Of a DNA stretch of 54,731 bases, positions 1 to 8,179 are shown piece by piece. How positions within the stretch are numbered: position 1 is the stretch's first letter; each line of letters opens with the position of its first letter. Source of the DNA: Alkalihalobacillus alcalophilus ATCC 27647 = CGMCC 1.3604 (GTDB taxonomy: Bacteria; Bacillota; Bacilli; Bacillales; Bacillaceae_D); NCBI RefSeq assembly GCF_000292245.2, contig NZ_ALPT02000025.1:1-54731 (forward strand). Direction: 5' to 3'. A model generated the notes under the pieces. The model did no database searches. It was not told the DNA's origin and saw nothing but the letters and a program-made list of their open reading frames with translations. The position numbers were made by a program, and so were the translations under genes.

Positions 1-125
1 CGTTACCTCTTTTTCCCGTGCTCTCTCCCTTTTCTTGCTTCCATCCGCGGTTCGTTACCTCTTTTCCCGTGCTCTCTCCCTTTTCTTGTCTCCATCCGCG
101 GTTGGTTACCTCTCTTTCCCATTCA
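1..125. repeat. 52-bp tandem repeat, about 2.4 units
   Basis: The unit beginning CGTTACCTCTTTTTCCCGTG at 1 recurs at 53 almost unchanged, and a third partial copy begins at about 104 (GGTTACCTCTC). The period is 51-52 bases. The array lies just past the 3' end of the minus-strand membrane protein gene and may continue beyond the window's left edge. It belongs to the same family as the arrays near 5,640 and 14,090, sharing spacing and short words such as TTACCT and TTTCTTGCT. Open frames through it have no ribosome site and look like repeat translation. Confidence 0.85.
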
Positions 126-150
126 AAGCAATCCGCTCTCTATCTAACTA

Positions 151-636
151 CTATTTTTCTGCGTTTCCTATCCTTTGTTCTCGTAATTGACGAATATATC
201 TTTTAATTGGTGGGTGATGATGGAACCAATATTGATACACTATGTAGATAAGTAATAACAAGGACTGGACAGCCGCCAAATAAAAACCATCAATCATTTG
301 ACGAATGAGGGCAACAGTCATTAAACAGGCAAAAATCAAACCTACTCCTAATAAAAAAGAGACCACAACTGTTTTCCCTCGTAGCTTCGTCTTTTTAAGA
401 AAAAGACAGCCTTGACTAATCGCATGAATAATAAAACAGGCTATAACTAGCATAATGAGCATGATCACAGGTGAAAAAACGATTTGATTGCCATTCATCC
501 GATCAATGACAGCTAAATGAATCCCCTCAATAGGTAAAGCATTCCACCTTGATAAAGAAGACATAAAACCAAAAAGAACCCAGAGTACTAAAAGAATTAA
601 ACCAGATTCTATAAAATGCACCATATATTTTTTCAT
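151..636 (-). CDS. hypothetical integral membrane protein, 161 aa
   Basis: I do not recognise this protein. Its sequence suggests four membrane helices, at about residues 9-28, 55-77, 88-111 and 118-137. It ends in a basic cytoplasmic-looking tail with a HHHPP cluster and several Arg and Lys residues. The ATG is preceded by AGGAGAGTCC, a reasonable ribosome site. It sits downstream of the DUF6944-type gene on the same strand, about 27 bases away, so the two could be co-transcribed. No catalytic motif is visible. Confidence is high that it is a gene and low for any role. Confidence 0.7.
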   Translation of the reverse strand: MKKYMVHFIESGLILLVLWVLFGFMSSLSRWNALPIEGIHLAVIDRMNGNQIVFSPVIMLIMLVIACFIIHAISQGCLFLKKTKLRGKTVVVSFLLGVGLIFACLMTVALIRQMIDGFYLAAVQSLLLLIYIVYQYWFHHHPPIKRYIRQLREQRIGNAEK

Positions 637-663
637 AGGACTCTCCTACTTTAAATAACTATT

Positions 664-1298
664 TTACTCGTTTTCAAGTTCTTTAGTAATCGAAATCGCG
701 ACAAAAAGGGCACCTAAAAATTGGATCCATGAGCCGAACACATCAAAGAGGTCCGCTCTCTGTAAAAAACCTGATACTCCTTGTAATCCCGCTCCATAGA
801 ATTGCCACATTCCTCCTATATACGCCAATGAACGAAAATCATCTCCAGAAGCAACCGTTGCGATATAAGCACCTGATGCCTGCAGAAAATTCCCTCCTAT
901 CCCTAGTGGCTTATTGACAACCTCTGAGTCAGAAAAGACTTCTGCCAAATGAAAGGTACTAAAAATATTGCCAACAATTCCGATTAAAACACCAGCACTG
1001 ACCCAGCTATCCTCTCTCCTACTTTCAACTAGAGCATTTCGCTCCAAATAGCTTGACGTCTGCCTAAACAACAGAGGTTGTGAAGAAGAAAAGGAACTCT
1101 TTTCATCCTCTCCTTCTTCCCCCTTATTGAACCAACATATTGAACTCCTCCACCAAGAGCTTGAAGTTCATTTCCATAGATTCCTAAATTAGTCGCTAAA
1201 GAAGCTTCCGAATCCGGTAAAGAAGAGCCAAGTGCAGCAAAAAAATTGCCGAGTGCTTGCACCCAAGCTCCTATCAAATCAGCATTCTCTTCTTGCAT
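664..1298 (-). pseudogene. DUF6944-type repetitive protein, broken by one frameshift
   Basis: Two overlapping minus-strand frames (1298 down to about 1029, and about 1130 down to 664) join into one protein of roughly 190 residues if one base is added near the C5 run at 1119-1123 (GGGGG in the coding sense). Both halves carry the same loose repeat of about 35-40 residues, for example IGAWVQALGNFFAALGSS, LGIGGNFLQASGAYIA and FGSWIQFLGALFVA. This matches the DUF6944 repetitive-protein type as I remember it. The start is taken at the ATG at 1298, preceded by GGAGGGAAA, rather than the earlier in-frame ATG at 1319. The role is unknown. Either the gene is truly broken or the assembly lost a base. 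Confidence 0.7.
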
Positions 1299-1363
1299 TT
1301 TCCCTCCACCACCACACACTTGTATGCGATAGCTTATTCAAAAGTCTACGAACATGTTCAGTG

Positions 1364-1600
1364 TTACCCCCCACTTACTGGTGGAATTAACGCAATAACA
1401 TCCTCTTTTTGAATTAGATAATTGTCCTCGGCATACTCTTCATTCACCGCAATCATCGTTGCTTCACTGATTGTTAGTTCAGGATACGACTTTTGCAACA
1501 AATCTTTAAATGCAGCAATTGACTTTCCTTCTGCTTCAATAAAAAGCTCGCCACTTTGTGCTTGCTCACTTAATTCAGCAAATAATAATATTTTAATCAT
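1364..1600 (-). CDS. moaD: molybdopterin synthase sulfur carrier subunit MoaD
   Basis: A 78-residue ubiquitin-fold protein ending in the required Gly-Gly (PPVSGG). The C-terminal Gly is adenylated and then made a thiocarboxylate, which supplies sulfur to cyclic pyranopterin monophosphate inside the MoaD-MoaE molybdopterin synthase. Length and C-terminus are typical of the family. It overlaps the 3' end of moaE by eight bases, which fits translational coupling with its enzyme partner. It is the last of five cofactor genes on this strand. The activating enzyme MoeB and also MoaA are not in the window. Confidence 0.95.
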   Translation of the reverse strand: MIKILLFAELSEQAQSGELFIEAEGKSIAAFKDLLQKSYPELTISEATMIAVNEEYAEDNYLIQKEDVIALIPPVSGG

Positions 1601-2066
1601 TTAACTCCTCCATCTTTGGGGCCCCTTTTGGATAAGCGGTCTTTTCTAGCTGATCACCGATCCACTTTTGCCCGTCTTCCCAATGCTCTTTTTTCCAAAT
1701 CGGAACAATTTCTTTAATCCGCTCAATCGCATATCGACTTGCCTCATAAGAATCATTTCGATGTGGCGTTGAGACAGCTATGACAACAGCAAGATCACTA
1801 ATCGCCAATTCTCCAATCCGATGCGTAATCGCCACTTGTGTATGGGGCCAGCGTTCCTTAATTTCGTCACCAATTTGAGCTAACTTTTTCTCAGCCATTG
1901 GCACATAAGCCTCATAAGCTAAATAAAGCGTCTTTTTCCCTTTTGTCATTTCACGAACGGTCCCAATAAAACAATTTATCGCTCCCGCATTTCGATCACT
2001 TACTTTATCGACCACTTCTTGGACGGTAATTTCTTGCTCTGTAATTAAAAATAATTTATTTTCCAT
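1593..2066 (-). CDS. moaE: molybdopterin synthase catalytic subunit MoaE
   Basis: A 157-residue catalytic subunit of molybdopterin synthase, which inserts two sulfurs into precursor Z. Family features include GAINCFIGTVR near the N-terminus, LAYEAYVPMAEK, THRIGELAISDLAVVIAVS, and the C-terminal PIWKKEHWEDG with the catalytic lysines. The reading frame runs on upstream into mobB and would give a 332-residue MobB-MoaE fusion, but the ATG at 2066 preceded by GGGGAG gives a standard-length MoaE, and the other mobB frame ends in a stop two bases before it. I therefore treat moaE as a separate gene. It overlaps moaD. Confidence 0.93.
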   Translation of the reverse strand: MENKLFLITEQEITVQEVVDKVSDRNAGAINCFIGTVREMTKGKKTLYLAYEAYVPMAEKKLAQIGDEIKERWPHTQVAITHRIGELAISDLAVVIAVSTPHRNDSYEASRYAIERIKEIVPIWKKEHWEDGQKWIGDQLEKTAYPKGAPKMEELND

Positions 2067-2067
2067 G

Positions 2068-2591
2068 TTAAACTCCCCATTGCTTAAATAGCCATTCACT
2101 AATTTCATCAACATCATTAATAAAAAAACAGGCTTATCTTCTATTTGTCCGCTTAAGTTTTTCTCCCAAACAACGACAGCTTGAATATTCGTTAATTCAG
2201 AAAGCAAGACTAAATCAGCTTCTTCTTTTAATAGAACCAATTTAGGGTACGTTTTGTTTTTATATCCCTCAAGTAGAATGACATCTAGATCAGCCTGCTC
2301 ATATAGTGGCAAAAGATCTTCTAATTGCCATTCCGTCGGTTTACTAATTTGGATTTGAAGCGTTTCGGCTGCTAACACGGCGCTCCCTACCGCACCTGCT
2401 TGACGGTGCTTCCAAGAATCCTTTCCTGTATCAAGGGCGGCGAGCTTTTTGCCATGACCATGATGTTTAATCGTTGCGATCGACAAGCCCCTTTTTTTAC
2501 TTTTTCTTAAAATACCTTCTATTAACGTCGTTTTTCCACGATTACTAAAACCACTAATTTGCCAAGTGTTTAAACCGTTGTCCATGGCCAC
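2068..2591 (-). pseudogene. mobB: mobB, molybdopterin-guanine dinucleotide biosynthesis adapter, frameshifted near its 3' end
   Basis: MobB is a small P-loop GTP-binding protein that assists MobA in adding GMP to molybdopterin. The N-terminus has the Walker A motif SNRGKTTLIEG, in which the usual Gly-Lys-Thr is kept, then TIKHHGHG and LLEGYK, all family hallmarks. The open frame passes through the T7 run at 2122-2128 (minus sense) into moaE. With eight T residues, the frame instead gives the tail INDVDEISEWLFKQWGV and a stop at 2070-2068, directly before the moaE ATG. That tail reads like a natural MobB end. It overlaps moeA by 22 bases. Confidence 0.8.
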
Positions 2592-3850
2592 TCGCTTCCT
2601 TCACCTGTAAGTAACAGGACATCGACCACATCCCCTTTTTGAAAGCCATTCGCTCCACCTGGAAGCATCATCAAACAATTGGCATCAGCTAATGAACTCA
2701 CAACACCTGATTTATCCAATCCTGTTGGTTTTACATAAAACTTACCGTTATCAAAATACATATAACTCCGAATGAACCTAGAGAAATTATTTGATTTATC
2801 GTTATCAACTACGAGTGTTGCTTGAAGCTTTTGCAAATGAGGTTTTCCAACGGAAAAACTCGTTAAAATGGCTGGTCTCACAAGTAATTCAAATCCAACA
2901 AAACAAGCGGAAGGGTTTCCTGATAATCCAAATAAAAGCTTCCCATTTACTTCTGCGACTGTTGTCACACTGCCGGGCCGCATCGCTATTTTATTAAATA
3001 ATACGTTCGCTCCTAACCGTTTATATATTTCCGGTAAAAAATCATAATCACCAACAGATACACCACCTGTTGTAATTAAATAATCAACTTTTTCTAATTC
3101 TAGTGAAATCTTTTGAAAGCTCTCTTCTAAATCATCAACAAGTTGTCCAAAATAGACGGGCTCAGCTCCGACTTTCTTTATTTGGGCCGCAACCATATAA
3201 GCATTACTGTTCCGAATTTTACCTGGTTGTAATTCCTCATCAACATCGAGAAGCTCTGTCCCCGTTGCGATAATCCCAACTTTAGGTTTTTTAAACACTT
3301 CAACCTCAGCATAACCAAAGGTTGCGAGCAACGCTTTAATACCAGGCGTAATCCGTACCCCTTTTTGCACTAAGCTTGCCCCTTTTTGAGCATCTTCCCC
3401 TTGAAAGGAAATATTATCACCAGATTGAAAAGATTGAGTTAATTCAAAGTAAGCTTCTCCCTCTTTTTCAAACTCACGCACTAATTCAAACATTACAATT
3501 ACATCCGTACCAGCTGGAATTTGAGCTCCGGTCATGATTCGAATCGCTTCATTTTGAGTTGGGATTTTTGCTGCCACCGCTCCTGCACCAATTTCTTCAA
3601 TCACTTTAAAAGACTTTGGTGATTCTTCCGTCACCCCTTGACTATCCACGGCTCTGATCGCAAATCCATCAAGTGGTGAGCGATCAAATGGAGGGACATC
3701 ATGGTCGGCGATTAAATCGCTTGCTAAATACCTTTCCTCACAATCATCAATGGAAATAAATTCTGTTTCTCCTGCCTTAGCATGATTAAGCACAGCTGAA
3801 ACTGCTTCAGATACTAAGATTGGTTTTCTAATATCAACCACTTCATTCAC
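2570..3850 (-). CDS. moeA: molybdopterin molybdotransferase MoeA
   Basis: MoeA inserts molybdate into adenylated molybdopterin. The 426-residue length is normal. Visible family blocks are PPFDRSPLDGFAIRA near residue 55, IMTGAQIPAGTDVIVMFE near 105, GIIATGTEL near 190, the MoCF-fold segment TTGGVSVGDYDFLPE near 260, and LSGNPSACFVGFELLVRP near 310. These give the usual domain order, ending in the beta-barrel domain IV. The start ATG has GAGGTGAAT upstream. It lies 45 bases after moaB and overlaps mobB, consistent with a single operon. Confidence 0.95.
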   Translation of the reverse strand: MNEVVDIRKPILVSEAVSAVLNHAKAGETEFISIDDCEERYLASDLIADHDVPPFDRSPLDGFAIRAVDSQGVTEESPKSFKVIEEIGAGAVAAKIPTQNEAIRIMTGAQIPAGTDVIVMFELVREFEKEGEAYFELTQSFQSGDNISFQGEDAQKGASLVQKGVRITPGIKALLATFGYAEVEVFKKPKVGIIATGTELLDVDEELQPGKIRNSNAYMVAAQIKKVGAEPVYFGQLVDDLEESFQKISLELEKVDYLITTGGVSVGDYDFLPEIYKRLGANVLFNKIAMRPGSVTTVAEVNGKLLFGLSGNPSACFVGFELLVRPAILTSFSVGKPHLQKLQATLVVDNDKSNNFSRFIRSYMYFDNGKFYVKPTGLDKSGVVSSLADANCLMMLPGGANGFQKGDVVDVLLLTGEGSEWPWTTV

Positions 3851-3895
3851 CTCTTCAAATTAATCCTTTTTATTATAAACATCGAGCATTCCAGC

Positions 3896-4408
3896 TTAAA
3901 GGTCTTTTTGGATTTCACGGATAACATGGTTAAGTTCAGGTATTATCAATTTATCCATCGCAAGTTTCACGGCTCCTCTTGAACCAGGCATTGAAAAAAC
4001 AGCCGTATTCTCATAAACTCCAGCAATTGCTCGGCTTAAAATCGCCGCTGAACCAATATCTTCTGCATAACTTAAATAACGAAAAATTTCACCAAACCCT
4101 GGCATTTCCTTATGTAACAAAGCTTGAACCGCTTCATATGTCATATCCCTTTTCGCAATACCTGTCCCACCAGTTAATAATATCGCATCGATTTCCCGAC
4201 TGGACACCGCCTTTTTAATCTTCTCTTGGATTAATAACGGTTCATCTTTTATAATAGAATAAGCAGAAATTTGATGGCCTGCTTCTTTTAGTTTCTCTTT
4301 AATTAAAGCACCACCATGATCATTTTGCTCCGTGCGCGTATCAGAAATCGTCAACACCATACAACGAATCGATGTGGGGGCACCTGATTTATGTTCCTGT
4401 ACAGACAT
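3896..4408 (-). CDS. moaB: molybdenum cofactor biosynthesis protein MoaB
   Basis: A MogA/MoaB-type adenylyltransferase that primes molybdopterin with AMP before molybdate insertion. Hallmarks are LTISDTRTEQNDHGG near the N-terminus, LLTGGTGIAKRDMTYEA in the middle, and FSMPGSRGAVKLAMDKLI near the end. The frame opens at 4438, but the ATG at 4408 has GAGGAG about nine bases upstream and gives the usual length of 170 residues, so I chose it. It is the first gene of the minus-strand cofactor group and is divergent from moaC. A weak sigma-A-like promoter (TTTATT, 17 bases, TATCAT) can be read in the 124-base gap. Confidence 0.93.
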   Translation of the reverse strand: MSVQEHKSGAPTSIRCMVLTISDTRTEQNDHGGALIKEKLKEAGHQISAYSIIKDEPLLIQEKIKKAVSSREIDAILLTGGTGIAKRDMTYEAVQALLHKEMPGFGEIFRYLSYAEDIGSAAILSRAIAGVYENTAVFSMPGSRGAVKLAMDKLIIPELNHVIREIQKDL

Positions 4409-4532
4409 ATGTAAACAACTCCTCTCATTAACAAACATGTGTATGTCCTATGATAGCATAGATTTTTAAATCAATAAAAAGCAAACCAATTTGAAATGAA
4501 TAACTTACGTACTACTGAATAGGAGTGACAAA

Positions 4533-5011
4533 ATGGATAAATTAACTCATTTTAATGAACAAGGCCGAGCTAAAATGGTCGACATTTCTGACAAAAACAT
4601 TACCATACGCACAGCGCTCGCTAAATCAAGCATAGACGTCTCACCCGAAATTCACGAAAAAATCGAGCAAGGTAAAATCGGGAAAGGGGATGTTTTAGCT
4701 GTAGCCCAAGTTGCCGGCATCATGGCAGCTAAAAACACTTCACATTGGATACCTATGTGCCACCCACTCTCTTTAAATGGTGTAAACATTGAATTTAGTT
4801 GGGAAAAGAATGATCACGATGCAACATTACACATTTCAGTTGAAGTGAAAACAGAAGGTAAAACCGGCGTCGAAATGGAAGCCTTAACCGCGGCCAGTGC
4901 TACCGCTTTAACCGTTTATGATATGTGCAAAGCTCTCGATAAAGGAATGGTTATTGGCCCTACTTTTTAGTTAAAAAATCAGGTGGAAAAAACGGAGACT
5001 TCGAAAGATAG
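4533..5011 (+). pseudogene. moaC: moaC, cyclic pyranopterin monophosphate synthase, single-base frameshift near the end
   Basis: MoaC, with MoaA, converts GTP to cyclic pyranopterin monophosphate. The N-terminal HFNEQGRAKMVDIS, the IPMCHPLSL segment, KTGVEMEALTAASATALT and MCKALDKGMVIGPT are all canonical. The frame stops at 4970, after 145 codons. One additional T in the T5 run at 4964-4968 would continue it through FLVKKSGGKNGDFER to a TAG at 5009-5011, giving about 159 residues and the family's conserved SGGKxGDF end. The truncated form lacks this conserved lysine-containing tail, so activity is doubtful. The ribosome site is TAGGAG, eight bases before the ATG. An assembly error is the simpler explanation. 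Confidence 0.88.
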
Positions 5012-5109
5012 ATTTAACCCATTAACGCATTACAAAATGACACTTGAAAAGTTGAATCCAACAATTTAAGATTAGAGTATTGAATCGATGAAAAGAGTGG
5101 AGGAATTCC

Positions 5110-5478
5110 ATGAGCCCAAGTCTCGTAGCTATGGTTGAAACTGAACCAGCTCATGCAACATTAATAGATTACCACTTAAAGAAAATGGGAATAAACGTTC
5201 AATCATTTGAATCAGGTCAAGCCTTTCTTCATACATACACTACTGCTCCTGTGGATGTTTATATGATTAGTGACCAACTCGATGATCTTCCTATTGAACT
5301 CGTTTTACAAGAGATAGAAACACTAAACGAAAAAAAGACGATCATCATTATGACGACTAGTCACCTAACGCCTTACCAATCGGATTTGCACGATATTTTG
5401 TATATTCGCAAACCGTTTTCCTTAAAAGAGTTTCGTGATTGTGTTGAACCATTATTCCTGCAATCAAATTGTGTTTAA
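5110..5478 (+). CDS. stand-alone receiver-like domain protein
   Basis: A 122-residue single-domain protein with the pattern of a two-component receiver: acidic residues E10 and E12 in place of the usual Asp pair, a candidate phospho-acceptor D55 in MISDQ, Thr82/Thr83 after the hydrophobic IIIM strand, and the conserved Lys-Pro at 101-102 (IRKPFS). There is no output domain and no kinase nearby. GTGGAGGAATTCC precedes the ATG. It follows moaC after about 100 bases on the same strand but may have its own promoter. The fold is likely a receiver; whether it is phosphorylated is open. Confidence 0.75.
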   Translation: MSPSLVAMVETEPAHATLIDYHLKKMGINVQSFESGQAFLHTYTTAPVDVYMISDQLDDLPIELVLQEIETLNEKKTIIIMTTSHLTPYQSDLHDILYIRKPFSLKEFRDCVEPLFLQSNCV

Positions 5479-5635
5479 AATCCAATTATAAAAACAATCA
5501 TCTCTAGTTATATTTCTCGCTAAAACCTAACTTATAACCTCAACTTGATATTTAAGCACTAACCATTCCTCAAGTTCATGGAATGGTTTTTCTTTTATGA
5601 TTTGAATTCCTTTGTGGGAGCGTTGGGAGGGTTAT

Positions 5636-5790
5636 GATTCCTTTTGAAGGCTTTTTTGTATGGATTTTGGCTTCATTCAGCTCCTTTGATTCCCTTTCAC
5701 AACTTTTCTGTATAGCTTCGGGATTCATTCGGCTCCTTTGATTCCCTTTCAATGCTTTCTTGCTCGGCTTTTGGATTCATTTGAGCACTT
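5636..5790. repeat. 52-bp tandem repeat, about three units
   Basis: Units start at GATTC at 5636, 5688 and 5740, exactly 52 bases apart, each containing a CTCCTTTGATTCCCTTTC-like core and a GGATTCATTC-like segment. The array lies between two convergent genes (receiver protein and DJ-1/PfpI protein). In phase it shares TTTCTTGCT and a terminal GG-ATT with the array at 1-125. The rest of the 5,480-5,900 gap holds no convincing gene. Confidence 0.85.
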
Positions 5791-5850
5791 GGCTCTTTTC
5801 TAACCTCTATCTTCTAACCCATGCCCATTTAACCCTAGCTTCCTCACAAT

Positions 5851-5892
5851 AGAAAAGCTATTCCATAAGGTAGCTCCCTTACAGAATAGCTA
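5851..5892 (-). terminator. Rho-independent terminator after the DJ-1/PfpI gene
   Basis: On the minus strand, AGCTATTCTGTAAGG pairs with CCTTATGGAATAGCT around a short loop and is followed by TTTTCT. It sits about 12 bases past the stop of the gene ending at 5904. The stem could also end plus-strand transcription. Confidence 0.75.
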
Positions 5893-5903
5893 TCAACCAT
5901 ATT

Positions 5904-6419
5904 TTATTTTAGTACATTTAACGATTCTCGGATAAACGCTGGAATATCATCGGGGGTTCGACTTGTGACAAGTTGTTCACCGCAAACGACTACTTCTTTA
6001 TCATGGAACTTAGCACCCGCATTTTTAAGATCGATGTGAATCGATTTATAGCCTGTGACATCGCGCCCGTGTAAGGATTCCGCTGTAATTAAGAGCTGAG
6101 GTCCATGGCAGATTGCCATAACCGGCTTTTTGTCATCCATAAACTCTTTTGAAAAATGCACAAAGCGGTCATCAGCTCTTAAAATATCAGGTGAAAAACC
6201 TCCTGGAATTAATAAGGCATCAAAATCCTTTGCTGAAACATCATCGATTCCTTTATCGATGCGCACTTTTTCTCCTTCACTTTTACCCGTTACTTCATTT
6301 CCAACTTCTTTTTCAATATTAACCACTTCATGGCCTGATTCCTTTAAAGCCTTTACTGGTTCTGTGTATTCAGAGTCCTCAAATTCATTGGTGATAACAA
6401 CGGCAATTTTTTTACCCAT
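5904..6419 (-). CDS. yfkM: DJ-1/PfpI family protein, general stress protein 18 type
   Basis: A 171-residue flavodoxin-like protein of the class I glutamine amidotransferase superfamily, PfpI branch. The nucleophile-elbow motif AICHGPQLLI carries the catalytic Cys and His, and LIPGGFSPD supplies the preceding strand and loop. Length and motifs match the YfkM general stress proteins of Bacillus, for which roles in protein or small-molecule deglycation or protease activity have been proposed. It is a single-gene unit: a stem-loop terminator follows it and the adjacent minD is ended by its own terminator. The symbol follows similarity only. Confidence 0.8.
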   Translation of the reverse strand: MGKKIAVVITNEFEDSEYTEPVKALKESGHEVVNIEKEVGNEVTGKSEGEKVRIDKGIDDVSAKDFDALLIPGGFSPDILRADDRFVHFSKEFMDDKKPVMAICHGPQLLITAESLHGRDVTGYKSIHIDLKNAGAKFHDKEVVVCGEQLVTSRTPDDIPAFIRESLNVLK

Positions 6420-6570
6420 TTCAACATCACTACTCCTTTATTGGAATCTACTTATCGTGTTCCCTATTAAATGAAAAACTAAACACTATCTCCTCCATGA
6501 CTATTCATTGACTTACTATATAAGAAAGCCTCCTTTCACAAAATCGTTGTAGCTTGTTAATTTTCCAAAA

Positions 6571-6612
6571 CGAAAAAACCACAGCCCTTTTCTAAAAAGG
6601 CTGCGGTTTCTT
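6571..6612 (-). terminator. terminator after minCD
   Basis: In the minus sense AACCGCAGCC pairs with GGGCTGTGGTT across an A/T-rich loop, followed by TTTTTTCG. It begins immediately after the minD stop at 6615 and ends the min transcript. Confidence 0.9.
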
Positions 6613-6614
6613 CT

Positions 6615-7418
6615 TTATCTTACTCCGAAAAATTGTTTAATCTTCGTAAACATTCCTTTGTCTTCTGATAACGACATGAGTGGAACACTTTCTCCTAAAA
6701 TTCGTCTTGAAATATTTCGATAAGCAATCGACGCTTTACTTGTATTATGTAGAGCAATGGGTTCACCATTATTTGCACATCTAATCACTTCTTCATCGTC
6801 CAAGACAATCCCTAATAAATCTATTCCTAAGACAGAGACAATTTCGTCAACATCCAACATATCGCCATTTTTCATCATATGTCCTCTAATGCGGTTAACG
6901 ACTAAACGAGGAGATGCGATGTTTTCTTGCTTTTCTAATAAGCCTATAATTCGATCAGCATCGCGAACTGCAGACAGCTCTGGTGTTGTGACAACAATTG
7001 CTTGATCAGCACCCGCAATGGCATTTTGAAAACCTTGTTCAATTCCCGCAGGACAATCAATGACAATATAATCAAAATCTTGTTTTAATTGATCAATGAT
7101 TTTTTTCATTTGTTCTGGTTCAACAGCCGTTTTGTCTTTCGTTTGGGCAGCTGGTAGTAAAAATAAATGGTCAAAACGTTTATCTTTAATTAAAGCTTGG
7201 TTCACTTTACAAATGCCTTCAACTACGTCAACTAAATCGTAAATGATTCTGTTTTCAAGTCCCATCACAACATCAAGATTTCGTAAACCAATGTCGGTGT
7301 CTATTAAGCAAACTTTCTTTCCAGCAAGCGAAAGAGCAGTTCCGATGTTAGCAGATGTAGTTGTTTTGCCTACCCCACCTTTACCGCTAGTTACAACAAT
7401 TGCCTCTCCCACGCTCAT
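6615..7418 (-). CDS. minD: septum site-determining ATPase MinD
   Basis: A ParA-type ATPase that binds the membrane at the poles and recruits MinC to block polar division. The deviant Walker A motif SGKGGVGKTT lies at residues 11-20, the switch I/II segments at IDTDIGLRNLD and VIDCPAGIEQG, and an amphipathic basic C-terminus (MFTKIKQFFG) serves as the membrane-targeting helix. Its 267 residues match the B. subtilis protein. It follows minC by 26 bases. In B. subtilis spoIVFA/spoIVFB and rplU come next; here a terminator and unrelated genes follow, so synteny breaks at this point. Confidence 0.97.
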   Translation of the reverse strand: MSVGEAIVVTSGKGGVGKTTTSANIGTALSLAGKKVCLIDTDIGLRNLDVVMGLENRIIYDLVDVVEGICKVNQALIKDKRFDHLFLLPAAQTKDKTAVEPEQMKKIIDQLKQDFDYIVIDCPAGIEQGFQNAIAGADQAIVVTTPELSAVRDADRIIGLLEKQENIASPRLVVNRIRGHMMKNGDMLDVDEIVSVLGIDLLGIVLDDEEVIRCANNGEPIALHNTSKASIAYRNISRRILGESVPLMSLSEDKGMFTKIKQFFGVR

Positions 7419-7444
7419 TACCCCTTTCTATCTTAACGTATCAT

Positions 7445-8131
7445 TCATTCGATGATTTGATGTTCATTCCTTTGTAAATTAGGGCGAAATCGGATAAGTC
7501 GCTGAACTTTTTCTAATACGATCTCAGCTAACTCACGATCAATAAAAGCCGCTTCCATCTCTGAATCTTTGTCATCTTCTTTCTCAAAATGATAGATTTG
7601 GTTGGCAATTCTTAATTGAGAAGGAGACATTTGCGAAGCGCTAATGACTGCTTCATCATTCCCTTCAAATCCAGCATGAGCAATTCCTTTTAAAGCACCC
7701 ATAATATAAATATTTCCTGTTGCCATAACCATTCCGCCTGGATTCACATCACCAACTAGTAATAAATCACCTGTTACTTTTAATACTTGTCCAGAGCGGA
7801 TAACTTTTGTTAATGTAATCATTTCTGATTGTTTACGAATTTGCTCTGCTTCCTCTATCGAGAGAACATTCGATTCAATTTTTTCGATCGAAAAGTGACT
7901 ATCTTTTGTGATAATTTCTCTTAGCTCTTCTTTATCCGCATTTGTTAAATAGCGGTTCCCTACATGAACATTAACATTCACTTCAGGACCGTCCTTATTT
8001 TGATAATGTTTGGAGGATAGCTTTTCCGTTAATTCTGCAATTAATTGGCTATATCCACAATGGTCATCAAGTAGGAACATGAGTCCGTCTTTTGTTCCTT
8101 TGATCGTAACATGTTGTTTTTTCTGTGCCAT
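7445..8131 (-). CDS. minC: septum site-determining protein MinC
   Basis: The division inhibitor that acts on FtsZ and is positioned by MinD. The N-terminal domain starts VTIKGTKDGL and the C-terminal beta-helix domain has the glycine-rich VTGDLLLVGDVNPGGMV and GNIYIMGALKGIAHAG. The frame is open to 8179, with other starts at 8140 (ATG) and 8131 (ATG). I chose 8131 because it gives MAQKKQHVTIKG, the usual family N-terminus, though no ribosome site clearly decides. It is 228 residues with this start. It heads minCD about 280 bases after mreD. Confidence 0.95.
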   Translation of the reverse strand: MAQKKQHVTIKGTKDGLMFLLDDHCGYSQLIAELTEKLSSKHYQNKDGPEVNVNVHVGNRYLTNADKEELREIITKDSHFSIEKIESNVLSIEEAEQIRKQSEMITLTKVIRSGQVLKVTGDLLLVGDVNPGGMVMATGNIYIMGALKGIAHAGFEGNDEAVISASQMSPSQLRIANQIYHFEKEDDKDSEMEAAFIDRELAEIVLEKVQRLIRFRPNLQRNEHQIIE

Positions 8132-8179
8132 AACGTTCATCTCAGACCACACGTCCCTTCTAAATGCCTTTCTTTCCAA

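Noticed and set aside
18..206. Plus-strand frame with Ser/Pro/Phe-rich repeats
   Set aside because: It reads through the 52-bp tandem repeat, then into the membrane protein gene on the other strand; no ribosome site.
1593..2591. A 332-residue MobB-MoaE fusion protein
   Set aside because: The other frame gives a natural MobB tail and stop just before a moaE start with its own ribosome site; the join lies at a T7 run, so a one-base error is more likely.
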